A program made the translations under genes and the position numbers. Shown here one piece after another: positions 19,039-30,310 of a stretch of 64,000 nucleotides of DNA. Source of the DNA: Vibrio sp. ED004 (GTDB lineage Bacteria; Pseudomonadota; Gammaproteobacteria; Enterobacterales; Vibrionaceae); assembly GCF_023206395.1 (NCBI RefSeq), contig NZ_CP066149.1:186001-250000 (forward strand). Direction: 5' to 3'. The notes beneath the pieces were generated by a model. The model made no database searches and was not told where the DNA came from. It was given only the letters and a program-made list of their open reading frames with translations. Position 1 is the first letter of the stretch. The number at the start of each line of letters is the position of its first letter.

Positions 19039-19752
19039 ATGTCGAAAGCGCCGCTCTACCTTCAAATAAAACAGTTCATAGACGACAAAATTAGCAATGG
19101 TCACTGGCCGGTGGGTTATCAAATTACCACCGAACTCGAACTCACGGAGCAGTTCAATGTGAGTCGAATGACGGTGAATAAAGCAATTCGAGATCTTGTG
19201 TCTGAAGGCAAGCTCATCAGGAAGCCAAGACTGGGTACTTTTGTGTGTGAGCCAGAGGAAAAAGCGCAATCTCCCCTACTTGATATCAACAACATCGCCC
19301 AAGAGATCAAAGACCGTGGCCAAACCTACACAAGCCAAGTGATCAAGCACGATAGCATCAAGGCAGATGAAAGCTCGGCTACACGGTTAGGTGTGATGAT
19401 TAACGCAGAAGTATTCTATAGTGAAATCATCCACTTTGCCGACAACACGCCGATACAATTGGAAGCGCGCTGGGTGAATTCTCAAGCCGCTCCAAAATAC
19501 CTAGAGCAAGATTTTTCAACTTCCACCCCTAATGAATACCTTTCAAAAAGCTGCCCGTTAAGTGCTATCGAGCACACGGTTGAAGCCATTATTCCAGACT
19601 CGAAAATCAGAACATCACTAAAGCTATCTGAATCAGAGCCTTGCCTTCTTCTCAATAGAAGAACATGGAGTAAAGAACGCCTTATCAGCTTTGCATTACT
19701 CTACCACCCTGGCTCTAAGTACAAATTAAGCTCTAAGATAGTTCTAGATTAA
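19039..19752 (+). CDS. hutC: histidine utilization repressor
   Basis: GntR-family repressor of the hut genes, released by urocanate. In 237 residues the N-terminal winged helix-turn-helix reads PLYLQIKQFIDDKISNGHWP.. and VSRMTVNKAIRDLVSEGKLIRKPRLGTFV, the standard GntR form; the C-terminal UTRA ligand domain spans about 95-237 and ends in SKYKLSSKIVLD. It lies upstream of hutIGUH with its own operator-like site, and a 113-base gap with a second operator precedes hutI. Confidence 0.95.
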   Translation: MSKAPLYLQIKQFIDDKISNGHWPVGYQITTELELTEQFNVSRMTVNKAIRDLVSEGKLIRKPRLGTFVCEPEEKAQSPLLDINNIAQEIKDRGQTYTSQVIKHDSIKADESSATRLGVMINAEVFYSEIIHFADNTPIQLEARWVNSQAAPKYLEQDFSTSTPNEYLSKSCPLSAIEHTVEAIIPDSKIRTSLKLSESEPCLLLNRRTWSKERLISFALLYHPGSKYKLSSKIVLD

Positions 19753-19826
19753 AGAATATCATCCTGATCGCCGATCACATTTTTGCAACATCAACTTGAT
19801 TCGGGTCAGTATTTAGCCTATTTATT

Positions 19827-19836
19827 TGTATATACA
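19827..19836. promoter_or_regulatory. HutC-type operator before hutI
   Basis: TGTATATACA, a perfect 10-bp palindrome inside TATTTGTATATACATTTA, lies 30 bases before the hutI ATG. It matches the core of known HutC sites and the site before hutC. Confidence 0.75.
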
Positions 19837-19865
19837 TTTATTGTTTAGCAAAGATCTAGGTGATT

Positions 19866-21116
19866 ATGAATTTGATCCTCAAAAATGCACGAGTGGTCTC
19901 GATGAGCTCGGGGGCCGATGGTTACCAACCTTCTTCCCTGCAAGATATCGTTATCGAAAACGGTAAAATCGTGTCCATCTCTTGTTCAAACCAAAACGCA
20001 CTTATTTCTGAATTAGAACAATCAAGTGTTGATGGTACTTTGGATTACGCCACCTACGACTGCAAAAACAAGCTAGTCACCCCAGGGCTGATTGATTGCC
20101 ACACTCACCTTGTATTTGCAGGTAATCGCGCCAATGAATTTGAACAGCGTTTAAATGGCGTGTCTTACACCGACATCGCGAAACAAGGCGGTGGTATTTT
20201 AGCAACGGTAACGGCGACTCGAGCAGCACAAGAAGCCGAGTTAGTTGAAATGGCTTTGCCAAGACTTGATGGCCTATTAAGAAGTGGCGTCACCAGCGTT
20301 GAAGTAAAGTCTGGCTATGGCTTAACGCTTGATGACGAACTCAAGATGTTACGCGCTGCCAAAGCCTTAGAAAACTACCGTCGTATTAAGATCACCACCA
20401 CACTACTCGCAGCACATGCTGTACCACCCGAATACAAAGAGCAGCCGGACAGCTATATCGATCTGGTTTGCCAAGAAATCATCCCTAAAGCAGCTGAACA
20501 AGGCTTAGCTGACGCGGTCGACGTATTTTGTGAATCGATCGGCTTCAATCTAGAACAAACCGAGCGTGTGTTTGCGGCTGCTAAACAACATGGACTAGCG
20601 ATAAAAGGCCATACAGAACAGTTTTCTAATATGGGCGGCAGCGCGCTAGCAGCTAAATACGGTGCTCTCTCTGTTGATCATGTTGAGTACCTAGATGAAA
20701 CCGGAGTAAAAGCACTGGCGAAATCAGGCACAGTTGCAACATTACTGCCCGGCGCTTTCTATTTCTTGAAAGAGACTCAACAGCCACCAATTACCTTACT
20801 TCGTGAACACAATATCCCAATGGCAATCGCGACGGATTTAAACCCCGGAACTTCACCTTTTGCGGACTTAACGCTGATGATGAACATGAGCTGCATGTTA
20901 TTTGGTACGACGCCTGAAGAAGCGCTGCGCGGTGTAACTTGCCATGCTGCAGCTGCCATTGGTGAATCGCAAAATAGAGGCAAAATTGAAGTGGGTTACG
21001 CTGCTGACTTGGCGATTTGGAATATCGAACACCCAGCAGATCTAAGCTATCAGGTAGGCGTACCTCACCTGCATAAACGCATTGTTAATGGCGAGGTATG
21101 TCATGACGCAATCTAA
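19866..21116 (+). CDS. hutI: imidazolonepropionase
   Basis: Third enzyme of histidine degradation: hydrolyses 4-imidazolone-5-propionate to formiminoglutamate. The 416-residue amidohydrolase starts at the ATG at 19866 (TAGGTGA upstream), not at the GTG two codons earlier. Metal and active-site motifs: [46 protein letters not shown] and [10 protein letters not shown]. It overlaps hutG by 14 bases. Confidence 0.96.
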   Translation: MNLILKNARVVSMSSGADGYQPSSLQDIVIENGKIVSISCSNQNALISELEQSSVDGTLDYATYDCKNKLVTPGLIDCHTHLVFAGNRANEFEQRLNGVSYTDIAKQGGGILATVTATRAAQEAELVEMALPRLDGLLRSGVTSVEVKSGYGLTLDDELKMLRAAKALENYRRIKITTTLLAAHAVPPEYKEQPDSYIDLVCQEIIPKAAEQGLADAVDVFCESIGFNLEQTERVFAAAKQHGLAIKGHTEQFSNMGGSALAAKYGALSVDHVEYLDETGVKALAKSGTVATLLPGAFYFLKETQQPPITLLREHNIPMAIATDLNPGTSPFADLTLMMNMSCMLFGTTPEEALRGVTCHAAAAIGESQNRGKIEVGYAADLAIWNIEHPADLSYQVGVPHLHKRIVNGEVCHDAI

Positions 21117-22131
21117 ACCCAACAGCACTAACGCAACGGCAGTCACCACCCACAACTTTGTATGGACGGGGCGCAATGACCTTGAACATGGCGAACTTGG
21201 CACCCGCGTTCATCACATCACCAGCCAAGTCCAAAATGGCGATTGGGATGACCAGCTGATGAAGAATGCTATCGCCTTGGTTGGCTTTGCCAGTGATGCG
21301 GGCGTTGCACGAAATAAAGGACGTGTTGGCGCGAAAAAAGCACCTAATTTGATTCGTCAAGCGTTGGCCAATATGGCTTGGCACAGGGATACACGCATTG
21401 CTGATCTTGGCGATATCGAATGTAAAGATGATCAATTAGAAGTCAGCCAAAAGCAGTGCGCTGATGTGATTACCAATGCGCTATCAACCAACAAAGTGAT
21501 TACCCTTGGCGGTGGTCACGAAGTGGCTTGGGCCTCTTTCCAAGGCCTCACTGAGCATCTTCACAGAACTCAACCAGAGCACAAACCTAAGATAGGCATC
21601 GTTAACTTTGATGCTCATTTTGATCTTCGTGAGTTCGAAAGCGACATCGCTGACGTCAAGCCAAGCTCCGGTACACCATTTAATCAGATTAGCGAATACT
21701 GTTACACACATCAGTGGCCATTTCATTACGCGTGTCTTGGCGTGAGTGCAGCCAGCAATACCAAAGCACTATTTAACAAAGCCGACCAACTGGGCGTTTG
21801 GTATGAACACGACCGTAACATGACCCAAGTAAACCAAGTCGCTCAACTGGTTAAGTTACAAAAATTCATCGCTGAGTGTGATTACCTCTATCTCACAATT
21901 GATCTCGATGTCTTCCCTGCAGCGACGGCACCGGGTGTCAGTGCGCCAGCAGCAAGAGGCGTTAGCTATGAAGCGCTCGCACCTTTTCTAGAACAGATTT
22001 TCAAACACAGTGAAAAACTCATTATCGCGGACATTGCGGAATACAACCCAGACTACGACGTCGACGGCCAAACGGCTCGATTAGCGGCGCGTTTGTGTTG
22101 GGATATAGCCTCTGCAATGGCCAGCGACTAA
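21103..22131 (+). CDS. hutG: formimidoylglutamase
   Basis: Fourth enzyme of the pathway: formiminoglutamate to glutamate and formamide. 342 residues from the ATG at 21103 (GAGG 8 bases upstream), inside the end of hutI. It is a ureohydrolase with two-Mn ligands in [20 protein letters not shown] and [23 protein letters not shown]. Having this enzyme means the pathway here goes directly to formamide, not through HutF and a deformylase. Same fold as SpeB at 1497, but the DxDVFP form is that of HutG. Confidence 0.95.
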   Translation: MTQSKPNSTNATAVTTHNFVWTGRNDLEHGELGTRVHHITSQVQNGDWDDQLMKNAIALVGFASDAGVARNKGRVGAKKAPNLIRQALANMAWHRDTRIADLGDIECKDDQLEVSQKQCADVITNALSTNKVITLGGGHEVAWASFQGLTEHLHRTQPEHKPKIGIVNFDAHFDLREFESDIADVKPSSGTPFNQISEYCYTHQWPFHYACLGVSAASNTKALFNKADQLGVWYEHDRNMTQVNQVAQLVKLQKFIAECDYLYLTIDLDVFPAATAPGVSAPAARGVSYEALAPFLEQIFKHSEKLIIADIAEYNPDYDVDGQTARLAARLCWDIASAMASD

Positions 22132-22197
22132 TCCAGCTATACCGATAACTACAACTACAACTACAACGATATAACGTGAAACAGAAGGAATTCCAAA

Positions 22198-23892
22198 ATG
22201 ACGGAACACCGCAACAGTGACCCTCGTCTCGACACGACTCGCGAAATTCGCGCACCTCATGGCACTACTTTGCGCGCTAAATCTTGGTTAACAGAAGCAC
22301 CACTACGTATGCTGATGAACAATCTAGACCCTGATGTGGCAGAACACCCACATGCACTGGTTGTGTATGGTGGTATTGGTCGCGCTGCGCGTGATTGGAA
22401 ATGTTATGACAAGATTGTTGAAGTATTAGAACGTTTAGAAGATGACCAAACGCTACTTGTCCAGTCAGGTAAACCTGTAGGCGTGTTCCCGACTCATAAA
22501 AACGCACCTCGCGTATTAATCGCTAACTCGAACCTTGTTCCACACTGGGCAAACTGGGAACACTTCAACGAGCTCGATAAAGAAGGCTTGATGATGTACG
22601 GCCAAATGACCGCAGGCAGCTGGATCTACATCGGGTCACAAGGCATCGTTCAAGGTACTTACGAAACCTTTGTTGCTATCGCGAAGAAACACTTCCAAGG
22701 CGAAGCCAAAGGTAAATGGGTTCTAACGGGCGGTCTTGGCGGCATGGGTGGCGCTCAACCTCTTGCAGCTACCATGGCTGGCTTTTCAATGATTGCGGTT
22801 GAATGCGATGAATCACGAATCGATTACCGCCTACGTACTGGCTATGTAGACAAAAAAGCCACCAGCTTAGATGAAGCAATGGCTATGATCAAAGAGTCAG
22901 ATACGCCTATTTCTGTTGGTCTGCTTGGTAACGCAGCAGACGTATTTCCAGAGTTAGTAGAGCGCAACATCACGCCAGATGTGGTGACTGACCAAACCTC
23001 TGCTCATGACCCGCTGAACGGCTACTTGCCGCAAGGGTGGACGATGGAGAAGGCTGCACAAGAGCGTACCATTGATGAAGCGAAAGTCGTAAAAGCCGCG
23101 AAACAATCGATGGCAATTCAAGTTCAAGCGATGCTAGACCTGCAATACCGCGGTGCTGCGACCGTCGATTACGGCAACAACATTCGCCAAATGGCACTGG
23201 AAGAAGGCGTAGAAAACGCGTTTGACTTCCCGGGTTTCGTTCCTGCTTATATCCGTCCACTGTTCTGTGAAGGCATCGGTCCATTCCGTTGGGCAGCACT
23301 ATCTGGTGACCCAGAAGACATCTACAAAACAGACCAAAAAGTAAAAGAACTGATTCCAGACAACCCACATCTACACAACTGGTTAGACATGGCGCGTGAA
23401 CGCATTCAATTCCAAGGCCTACCGGCGCGTATCTGTTGGGTTGGCTTGAAAGATCGCGAACGCTTAGGCCAAGCATTCAATGAGATGGTGAAAAATGGCG
23501 AGCTGAAAGCACCAGTGGTCATCGGTCGTGACCACTTAGATTCAGGTTCTGTTGCCAGTCCGAATCGTGAAACAGAAGGCATGATGGATGGGTCAGATGC
23601 CGTATCAGATTGGCCTCTATTGAATGCACTACTAAACACAGCAGGCGGCGCAACTTGGGTTTCTCTACACCACGGCGGCGGCGTTGGCATGGGCTTCTCG
23701 CAACACTCAGGTATGGTGATTTGTTGTGAAGGTAGCGAAGATGCTTCACAACGTATTGCTCGCGTACTTCACAATGACCCAGCAACCGGCGTAATGCGTC
23801 ATGCTGATGCGGGTTACGATATTGCCAAGCAGTGTGCTAAAGAGCAGAAGCTTGATTTACCTATGCTAAACGAAGAACTTCGTCGCCTTTAA
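22198..23892 (+). CDS. hutU: urocanate hydratase
   Basis: Second enzyme: adds water to urocanate to give imidazolonepropionate, using tightly bound NAD as an electrophile. 564 residues, the usual length. Motifs: [25 protein letters not shown] when read in parts, NAD site [18 protein letters not shown], and [18 protein letters not shown]-like region at about 440-460 with the active-site segment. Start ATG has a GAAGGAA ribosome site. Sixty-six bases after hutG. Confidence 0.97.
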   Translation: MTEHRNSDPRLDTTREIRAPHGTTLRAKSWLTEAPLRMLMNNLDPDVAEHPHALVVYGGIGRAARDWKCYDKIVEVLERLEDDQTLLVQSGKPVGVFPTHKNAPRVLIANSNLVPHWANWEHFNELDKEGLMMYGQMTAGSWIYIGSQGIVQGTYETFVAIAKKHFQGEAKGKWVLTGGLGGMGGAQPLAATMAGFSMIAVECDESRIDYRLRTGYVDKKATSLDEAMAMIKESDTPISVGLLGNAADVFPELVERNITPDVVTDQTSAHDPLNGYLPQGWTMEKAAQERTIDEAKVVKAAKQSMAIQVQAMLDLQYRGAATVDYGNNIRQMALEEGVENAFDFPGFVPAYIRPLFCEGIGPFRWAALSGDPEDIYKTDQKVKELIPDNPHLHNWLDMARERIQFQGLPARICWVGLKDRERLGQAFNEMVKNGELKAPVVIGRDHLDSGSVASPNRETEGMMDGSDAVSDWPLLNALLNTAGGATWVSLHHGGGVGMGFSQHSGMVICCEGSEDASQRIARVLHNDPATGVMRHADAGYDIAKQCAKEQKLDLPMLNEELRRL

Positions 23893-23906
23893 TGTCTGGA
23901 GAAAAC

Positions 23907-25439
23907 ATGTTAAATTTATTACTAAAACCAGGACTTCTAGGCCTATCTGAACTTCGCAAAATCAGCCGCAGCCCTGTGAACTTATCACTCGACCCTGCTG
24001 CAATCCCAGATATTGAAGCGAGCATGCAGGTTGTCGAACAAGTGATCGCTGAAGACCGCACAGTTTATGGCATCAATACGGGGTTTGGCTTATTGGCAAA
24101 CACCAAGATTGCGCCAGAAGATCTCGAAGTTCTACAAAAAAGTATCGTACTTTCTCACGCAGCAGGCATCGGCAAGTTCATGTCTGATGAAACCGTGCGT
24201 TTAATGATGGTTCTGAAGATTAACAGCTTGTCTCGTGGCTACTCAGGTATCCGACTCAAGGTCATCAATGCTCTTATCGATCTAGTGAATGCGCAGGTCT
24301 ACCCTTGTGTGCCACAAAAAGGCTCAGTAGGTGCTTCTGGCGACCTTGCTCCCCTCGCACACATGAGTACCGTTTTACTTGGTGAAGGCCAAGCACGACA
24401 CAACGGCAAAATCATTACAGGTTTAGAAGCGATGAAGATCGCAGGGCTAGAGCCAATCACGCTCGCACCGAAAGAAGGTTTAGCGCTACTAAACGGCACA
24501 CAAGCTTCAACCGCATTTGCACTAGAAGGCCTATTCGCAGCGGAAGATTTATTTGCGTCGGCAACTGTCTGTGGCGCTATGTCTGTTGAAGCAGCACTCG
24601 GTAGTCGCCGCCCATTTGACCCTCGTATCCACCGCGTTCGTGGTCATCGTGGCCAAATGGATGCAGCCCTTGCTTATCGACATATGCTTGATCAAAAGAG
24701 TGAGATTGGTGAGTCACACACGTGTTGTGAAAAGGTTCAAGACCCTTACTCGCTGCGTTGTCAGCCTCAAGTAATGGGCGCGTGTCTCCAGCAGATCCGT
24801 AACTCAGCAGAAACGCTAAACGTTGAAGCAAACTCGGTATCTGATAACCCGCTGGTTTTCGCTGACGATGGCGACATCATTTCAGGCGGCAACTTCCACG
24901 CAGAACCTGTTGCTATGGCTGCCGATAACCTTGCATTAGCTATCGCAGAGATCGGTAGCTTGTCAGAGCGTCGAATGGCACTGCTGATAGATAGCGCACT
25001 AAGTAAGCTTCCACCTTTCTTGGTCGATAATGGCGGCGTGAACTCAGGCTTTATGATTGCTCAGGTTACCTCAGCAGCATTAGCAAGCGAGAACAAAACA
25101 CTGGCTCACCCGGCTTCTGTAGACAGCTTGCCAACATCCGCTAACCAAGAGGATCACGTGTCGATGGCAACCTTTGCGGGTCGTCGTCTTCGAGACATGG
25201 CAGAGAATACTCGTGGAATCTTGGCGGTCGAGTACCTAGCAGCTGCACAAGGACTAGACTTTCGAGCACCAAATCTTTCTTCTCCTCGAGTAGAAGAAGC
25301 AAAACAGATCCTGCGCGAGAAAGTCAGCTTCTACGACAAAGACCGTTACTTCTCACCTGATATCGAGCAAGCAAATCTACTGCTCAAGTTATCAGTGCAT
25401 AACCATCTAATGCCAGAAGGCCTACTATGTAGCTTCTAA
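23907..25439 (+). CDS. hutH: histidine ammonia-lyase
   Basis: First enzyme: histidine to urocanate and ammonia. I start it at the ATG at 23907 because GGAG stands 5 bases upstream and 510 residues (MLNLLLKPG..) fits the family; an ATG 15 bases earlier overlaps the hutU stop. The Ala-Ser-Gly that forms the MIO cofactor is at residues 143-145 ([11 protein letters not shown]), as expected. Other signatures: VYGINTGFG and [18 protein letters not shown] segment. Last of the operon; a terminator follows. Confidence 0.97.
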   Translation: MLNLLLKPGLLGLSELRKISRSPVNLSLDPAAIPDIEASMQVVEQVIAEDRTVYGINTGFGLLANTKIAPEDLEVLQKSIVLSHAAGIGKFMSDETVRLMMVLKINSLSRGYSGIRLKVINALIDLVNAQVYPCVPQKGSVGASGDLAPLAHMSTVLLGEGQARHNGKIITGLEAMKIAGLEPITLAPKEGLALLNGTQASTAFALEGLFAAEDLFASATVCGAMSVEAALGSRRPFDPRIHRVRGHRGQMDAALAYRHMLDQKSEIGESHTCCEKVQDPYSLRCQPQVMGACLQQIRNSAETLNVEANSVSDNPLVFADDGDIISGGNFHAEPVAMAADNLALAIAEIGSLSERRMALLIDSALSKLPPFLVDNGGVNSGFMIAQVTSAALASENKTLAHPASVDSLPTSANQEDHVSMATFAGRRLRDMAENTRGILAVEYLAAAQGLDFRAPNLSSPRVEEAKQILREKVSFYDKDRYFSPDIEQANLLLKLSVHNHLMPEGLLCSF

Positions 25440-25465
25440 GGTTTAACGAAATAACTCGTCATATA

Positions 25466-25492
25466 AACAAGGGCTATTGATTAGCCCTTGTT
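25466..25492 (+). terminator. intrinsic terminator of the hut operon
   Basis: AACAAGGGCTA / TAGCCCTTGTT stem with a 5-base loop, 27 bases after hutH. The T-run after it is short. Confidence 0.75.
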
Positions 25493-25650
25493 GCATTGAA
25501 TCCAAGCCCCTATTCCCCTCAAAATCGCCACATACCATCCAACGTATTTATCTAATCGACTGATATATAAGCAAAGTTAACTGGATAGACCATTAGAACG
25601 AAGTTAGTTAGCTATAATCCACCCCAGATTTGATGACTAATAGCGATACT

Positions 25651-26376
25651 ATGTTTCTGACACCTTACTTTTCTACTGAAGACAATCAATTTCAATTCAC
25701 TCGTGAACAAGCTAGCCACTTTGCTAAAAAAGTAGCTGCTGACTTCAACCCAATTCACGATGAAGACAACAAGCGCTTCTGCGTGCCTGGCGATCTTTTG
25801 TTTGCAGTTCTCCTGCAAAAAGAAGGCATCAGCCAAAAAATGCGTTTTGATTTTTCAGGTATGGTTGGTAACGGTATTGCGCTAAGCGTTGATAACAAGT
25901 GCGAGAAAGAAAGCTCACTGGTTGACGAGAAAGGCAAAGAGTACCTACACATGTCGTGTGAAGGTGAAAAGAGCCACGATCAAGCATTCATCGAACACGT
26001 AGTAACAAACTACGTTAAGTTCTCTGGCATGAACTTCCCTCACATCATGGTTCCTCTTATGGAAGAGCAACAAATGATGATCAACTGCCAACGCCCTCTT
26101 GTGATTTACGAGAGCATGGAAGTTGAATTTACTCGCCTAGACCTATCTCACCCTGAAGTTGAATTCTCTGGCGCGACTTTTGACGTTGAAGGCAAGCGCG
26201 GCATCGTGACCCTGAACTTCGATTTCAAAGAAGATGGTGAAGTAGTCGGTAAAGGCGTTAAACGCATGGTAGCAAGCGGCCTTAAGCCATACGACCAAGC
26301 TTCTGTAGACGACCTAGTAAACCGCTTCAACGAACGCAAAGAGATGTTTCTAGCTCAGTTCGCAGCCGCCGCTTAA
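25651..26376 (+). CDS. DUF3581 family protein
   Basis: A 241-residue soluble protein of the DUF3581 family, common in Vibrio and relatives. The start at 25651 (MFLTPYFSTEDNQF..) is chosen from recalled homologues; the frame is open six more codons to an ATG at 25633, and neither has a clear ribosome site. The segment FTREQASHFAKKVAADFNPIHDEDNKRF and PGDLLFAVLL recall the hot-dog fold of MaoC-like dehydratases, but the catalytic context is not clear and I do not assign a reaction. Single gene with its own terminator. Confidence 0.8.
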   Translation: MFLTPYFSTEDNQFQFTREQASHFAKKVAADFNPIHDEDNKRFCVPGDLLFAVLLQKEGISQKMRFDFSGMVGNGIALSVDNKCEKESSLVDEKGKEYLHMSCEGEKSHDQAFIEHVVTNYVKFSGMNFPHIMVPLMEEQQMMINCQRPLVIYESMEVEFTRLDLSHPEVEFSGATFDVEGKRGIVTLNFDFKEDGEVVGKGVKRMVASGLKPYDQASVDDLVNRFNERKEMFLAQFAAAA

Positions 26377-26430
26377 TCGGCACTCTTATTTACACCACTT
26401 AATGTAAATAGCTCTAGAAAAAGATCAATA

Positions 26431-26462
26431 AAGCCCAGCTTGATATCCTCAAGCTGGGCTTT
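26431..26462 (+). terminator. intrinsic terminator of the DUF3581 gene
   Basis: AAGCCCAGCTTGA / TCAAGCTGGGCTT stem followed by TTTTAG. Confidence 0.88.
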
Positions 26463-26523
26463 TTAGTTTGTAGTTTTTAGTTGTGACTACACTAAACCAC
26501 TCAAACCAGTACTCAGATAGGCA

Positions 26524-26985
26524 CTAAATCCAACGCCTAACCTTTTGTTTATAATCAACATATTCAGCGCCGAACAATTGCTCTAGAACACGCTCTTCTG
26601 GCTTGATTTGGAATTGATTCATGTAAGTCACGAATACGAAGCTGAGTAATATACTGAAGATGTTTTGAAAGTAGTAGCCAACGCAAAACAGTAAAATGAA
26701 TAACCCTAGATACATTGGGTTTCGGGTGTAGCCAAAAATGCCGCTGTCTACGACTGCCGAAGCGGTTTCGACTTTGATCGGGTTAACGGTGGTTTTCTGT
26801 TTTCGAAACTCCCATATACCGGATAACCCAACCACGCCGCTCAATGCGATTCCAACACCTAAAACGATTAGCTTATAAGGCAATGCTATTGCCGCCGTAC
26901 TTAGTTGTTGAGCGCAGAAATAAGACGCAACAATTACCAATATAAACAGAGCAACCGGTGGTACTTTTAACTCAAGAAATCTCAT
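26524..26985 (-). CDS. isoprenylcysteine carboxyl methyltransferase-like membrane protein
   Basis: A 153-residue inner-membrane protein with four predicted hydrophobic segments (VALFILVIVASYFCA, LIVLGVGIALSGVVGL, GLFILLFCVGYYF, ILLSFVFVTYM). The C-terminal block GIFGYTRNPMYLG..., then KPEERVLEQLFGAEYVDYKQKVRRWI is the SAM-binding signature of the ICMT/PEMT-like family. Start taken at 26985, where AAGGA is 6 bases upstream; the open frame extends into ydiJ. Substrate unknown: isoprenylcysteine is unlikely in bacteria, so a lipid or a small molecule is more probable. Confidence 0.82.
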   Translation of the reverse strand: MRFLELKVPPVALFILVIVASYFCAQQLSTAAIALPYKLIVLGVGIALSGVVGLSGIWEFRKQKTTVNPIKVETASAVVDSGIFGYTRNPMYLGLFILLFCVGYYFQNIFSILLSFVFVTYMNQFQIKPEERVLEQLFGAEYVDYKQKVRRWI

Positions 26986-27025
26986 AGCTTTCCTTATTAA
27001 CAATTCCATTGTTAGTTTAGAAAAA

Positions 27026-27045
27026 AGCCCAGCAATTGCTGGGCT
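27026..27045 (-). terminator. intrinsic terminator of ydiJ
   Basis: Perfect 10-bp palindromic stem AGCCCAGCAATTGCTGGGCT followed on the minus strand by TTTTTT, 8 bases past the ydiJ stop. Confidence 0.88.
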
Positions 27046-27052
27046 AAATAGT

Positions 27053-30000
27053 TTATAGAATTTTTGCGAGCGCCTGCAATGGATGGGCAAGCTTCTCACC
27101 CTCAAAACGCTTCACTTGGCTTCGGCATGAATATCCTGTCACTAAGCAACGCTCTTTCGGTAAGTCTTGCATCCTTGGCTTCCAACTTAGACCGTATATG
27201 TCTTTCGACATTTGCAACTTATCGACTTCGTGACCAAAAGTACCCGCCATACCACAACAGCCGACAGGAACACTGGTTAACGCAGCACCAAAGTGTTTAA
27301 AGATTGCGCCCCACTCTTTTTCAGCGTTTGGCATCTTGGTCTTCTCTGTACAGTGAGCGAACAAGTACCACATCTCTTCACTTGCTGAGCGCGCTTCGAA
27401 TTCACCCAACGATGGCATTAACCATTCGTGCACGGTAAGCACATCAAAGTCGCCACGCTTGTCACCTAAGATCTCGACATATTCATCGCGGTAACAAAGC
27501 ACTAGTGCAGGATCGACACCCACTAAAGGAATACCGATGTCAGCTACCATCGACAAGAAATCAGAAGTCGATTTAGCCTCGCGGGCAAAGCGACTTAAGA
27601 AGCCCTTGATGTGCAGCGCTTTACCATTTGGTTTGAATGGCAGCAGTACCGGTGTTTTGCCTAGCTTTTGAGCTAGAGTGACGAAGTCTTCAATCACCTC
27701 TGCATCATAGAAGCTAGTAAACGGATCTTGGACGATCAATACATGCTGCTTCTTCTCTTCCGAAGAAAGCCCTTCAAGATACTGCTGGTCGAAAAGTTGC
27801 AGCTCTTTGCTCGCCAGACGATTTTTAAGTGTAGGAACAGACATCAAAGGTGCGTCAACATAACCGACCGTTTTGGCGGTTGCCGTTTGTATCCACTTTT
27901 GACCCAATGCTGCGTTCACTACTTTTGGCGCTTTCGCCATCAGTGGCAGCATGGTTTCAATGTTCGCCACTAAATAGTCTTTTGCTGGGCGTTGGTAGCG
28001 TGAGTAGTAGATGTTTAAGAATCGTGAACGGAAGCTCGGAACATCAACTTTTATCGGGCATTGACTCGCACAAGCTTTACACGCCAAACAACCGTTCATC
28101 GCTTCATGAACTTCATGCGAGAAGTCGTACTCATGGCGTTTGTTCATCGTATTGCGAACACGCTCAACCATAGTCTTGACTGGTGTGTTGTCTTTCAGCG
28201 CTTCTTGCTCAAGGTCGAGAATGTCAACGCCTTGTTCAGTCAGTTGACGCAACCATTCTCGAACTAAGCCTGCGCGGCCTTTCGGTGAGTGACGACGGTC
28301 AGCCGTAACTTTCATCGAAGGACACATTGGCGAGCTCGTATCGTAGTTGAAACACAAGCCGTTACCGTTACATTCCATCGCTTGCTTAAAGCTGTCACGT
28401 ACTTGAACATCGATCTGGCGATCATAGAAACCGCGCTTAGTGTCGGTCACTTTCACCAACTCAGCATCACTTTCTAAAGGCGTACAGATCTTACCTGGGT
28501 TCATTTTGTTATGCGGGTCGAATGCTGCTTTAACTCGTCTTAATTCGGTAAACAGCTCTTCACCGAAGAAGTCAGGGCCATACTCAGAACGGAAGCCTTT
28601 ACCGTGCTCACCCCACATCAAGCCACCGTATTTCGCCACCAGCTTAACCACTTCATCAGAGACTTCGTGCATCAAGGCTTCTTGCATCGGATCACACAGG
28701 TCCAAAGCCGGACGAACGTGAAGTACGCCCGCGTCAACGTGACCAAACATACCGTAGTTCAGCTCTTTTGAATCGAGCAACACTCTAAATTCAGAGATGA
28801 AATCCGCCAAGTTTTCAGGTGGTACACAAGTATCCTCAGCGAAAGCGACCGGCTTAGCTCGGCCTTTCGCCGCACCTAATAAACCCACCGCTTTCTTACG
28901 CATGTTGTAGATTCGGCCGATACTTGCCAAATCACTGCACACTTGGAAACCAATAACGCCTGCTTCTTCGCTCTCGACCATAGTTTCGAGTTTGGCGGTC
29001 AGCGCTTGAACCTGCTGTTCAACTTCCGCTTCATCTTGGCCTGCGAACTCAACCATGTTGATGCCAAGCATCTCTTTGTTCGGAACATCTGTCAGCAAGT
29101 CGCTCACGGTGTGCCAAACAATGTCTTGCTTCGCTAGGTTCAATACTCGTGAATCCACCGTTTCAACAGAGAGTGCTTTCGCTTCAACCATGAAAGGCGC
29201 ATTACGCAGCGCAGAATCAAACGTGTTGTATTTCACGTTAACCAGTGTGCGCGCTTTTGGAATATTGGTTAGGTTTAACTTTGCTTCTGTGATGAATGCT
29301 AACGAGCCTTCAGCGCCACATAAAACGCGAGTCAGGTCAAAGCTGTCATCTTGTTCGTTAATTGCGTTCTTTAGGTCGTAGCCGGTTAAGAAGCGGTTCA
29401 GCGGAGGGAATTTATCTAAGATTTGAGCGCGCTTGTCTCGACACACAGCCTCAGTCACCGCAAGAGCATGATGAGCAAATTCACCTTCTTCGGGTAAGCC
29501 GTGTGATAAATCAGATTCTAAACATGAGCCATCTGCGAACACCGCTTGCAGCGATAATACATGGTCAGACGTTTTGCCGTACTTCAACGACCCTTGGCCC
29601 GAAGCATCGGTATTGATCATGCCACCAAGTGTAGCTCGGTTACTTGTAGAAAGGTCTGGAGAGAAAAAGTAACCATATGGGCGAACAGCATCGTTCAATT
29701 GGTCTTTAACGACACCAGACTGAACTCTTACCCAGCCTTCTTTCTCGTTAATCTCCAGAACCTTATTCATGTAGCGCGATAAATCAACCACGACACCTTT
29801 TGTTAAAGATTGTCCGTTGGTTCCGGTACCACCGCCACGAGGGGAAAAAGTCACGCGTTCGTAAGCGGATTTAGAAACCACTTTACCGACAAGTACAACG
29901 TCTTGCGTTGTTTTAGGAAGAATGACCGCCTGCGGCAATTGCTGATAGACACTGTTATCAGTCGCCACAGCCAAACGGCTAGAATATTGAGATTCAATGT

Positions 30001-30088
30001 CGCCAGTAAAGCCCGCTGTTTTTAGTTCATCTAAAAAGCGTACGACAACTGGATCGACATCAGCATTGAGTTGAAGTCTTGGTAACAT
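27053..30088 (-). CDS. ydiJ: FAD/iron-sulfur oxidoreductase YdiJ (D-2-hydroxyglutarate dehydrogenase type)
   Basis: A 1,011-residue two-part enzyme. The N-terminal half is an FAD-binding type 4 domain (PKTTQDVVLVGKV, FSPRGGGTGTNGQSLTKGVVVDLSR in pieces, FFSPDLSTSNRATLGGMI) with its FAD-oxidase C-domain. The C-terminal half has CLACKACASQCPIKVDVPSFRS for an iron-sulfur cluster and a CCG domain with VGCCGMAGTFGHE. Length and layout match E. coli YdiJ (1,018 residues), reported to oxidise D-2-hydroxyglutarate; other members use D-lactate, so the substrate is inferred. Monocistronic with its own terminator. Confidence 0.92.
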   Translation of the reverse strand: MLPRLQLNADVDPVVVRFLDELKTAGFTGDIESQYSSRLAVATDNSVYQQLPQAVILPKTTQDVVLVGKVVSKSAYERVTFSPRGGGTGTNGQSLTKGVVVDLSRYMNKVLEINEKEGWVRVQSGVVKDQLNDAVRPYGYFFSPDLSTSNRATLGGMINTDASGQGSLKYGKTSDHVLSLQAVFADGSCLESDLSHGLPEEGEFAHHALAVTEAVCRDKRAQILDKFPPLNRFLTGYDLKNAINEQDDSFDLTRVLCGAEGSLAFITEAKLNLTNIPKARTLVNVKYNTFDSALRNAPFMVEAKALSVETVDSRVLNLAKQDIVWHTVSDLLTDVPNKEMLGINMVEFAGQDEAEVEQQVQALTAKLETMVESEEAGVIGFQVCSDLASIGRIYNMRKKAVGLLGAAKGRAKPVAFAEDTCVPPENLADFISEFRVLLDSKELNYGMFGHVDAGVLHVRPALDLCDPMQEALMHEVSDEVVKLVAKYGGLMWGEHGKGFRSEYGPDFFGEELFTELRRVKAAFDPHNKMNPGKICTPLESDAELVKVTDTKRGFYDRQIDVQVRDSFKQAMECNGNGLCFNYDTSSPMCPSMKVTADRRHSPKGRAGLVREWLRQLTEQGVDILDLEQEALKDNTPVKTMVERVRNTMNKRHEYDFSHEVHEAMNGCLACKACASQCPIKVDVPSFRSRFLNIYYSRYQRPAKDYLVANIETMLPLMAKAPKVVNAALGQKWIQTATAKTVGYVDAPLMSVPTLKNRLASKELQLFDQQYLEGLSSEEKKQHVLIVQDPFTSFYDAEVIEDFVTLAQKLGKTPVLLPFKPNGKALHIKGFLSRFAREAKSTSDFLSMVADIGIPLVGVDPALVLCYRDEYVEILGDKRGDFDVLTVHEWLMPSLGEFEARSASEEMWYLFAHCTEKTKMPNAEKEWGAIFKHFGAALTSVPVGCCGMAGTFGHEVDKLQMSKDIYGLSWKPRMQDLPKERCLVTGYSCRSQVKRFEGEKLAHPLQALAKIL

Positions 30089-30310
30089 TTGCTTCCTGCC
30101 CCTACTTCGCTGATCCTATCAGCATTGGGTTATCTGAGATTTTTAATAATTTTCTTTGAATTTCGTCACTTTACTACTATTAAGATCATATAAAAAGGTG
30201 ATCAAATCAGAATCTCAGTGCAAGAATGGAGAAATAGTCACTTTCGTCTTAATTCAGTAGCAATATACTGAGTAACATTTTGTTTAAGACATCTCCACGA
30301 GCACATCACA

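Noticed and set aside
22970..23476. 168-codon frame on the minus strand inside hutU
   Set aside because: Antisense to a fully conserved enzyme, no ribosome site, composition as expected for a shadow frame.
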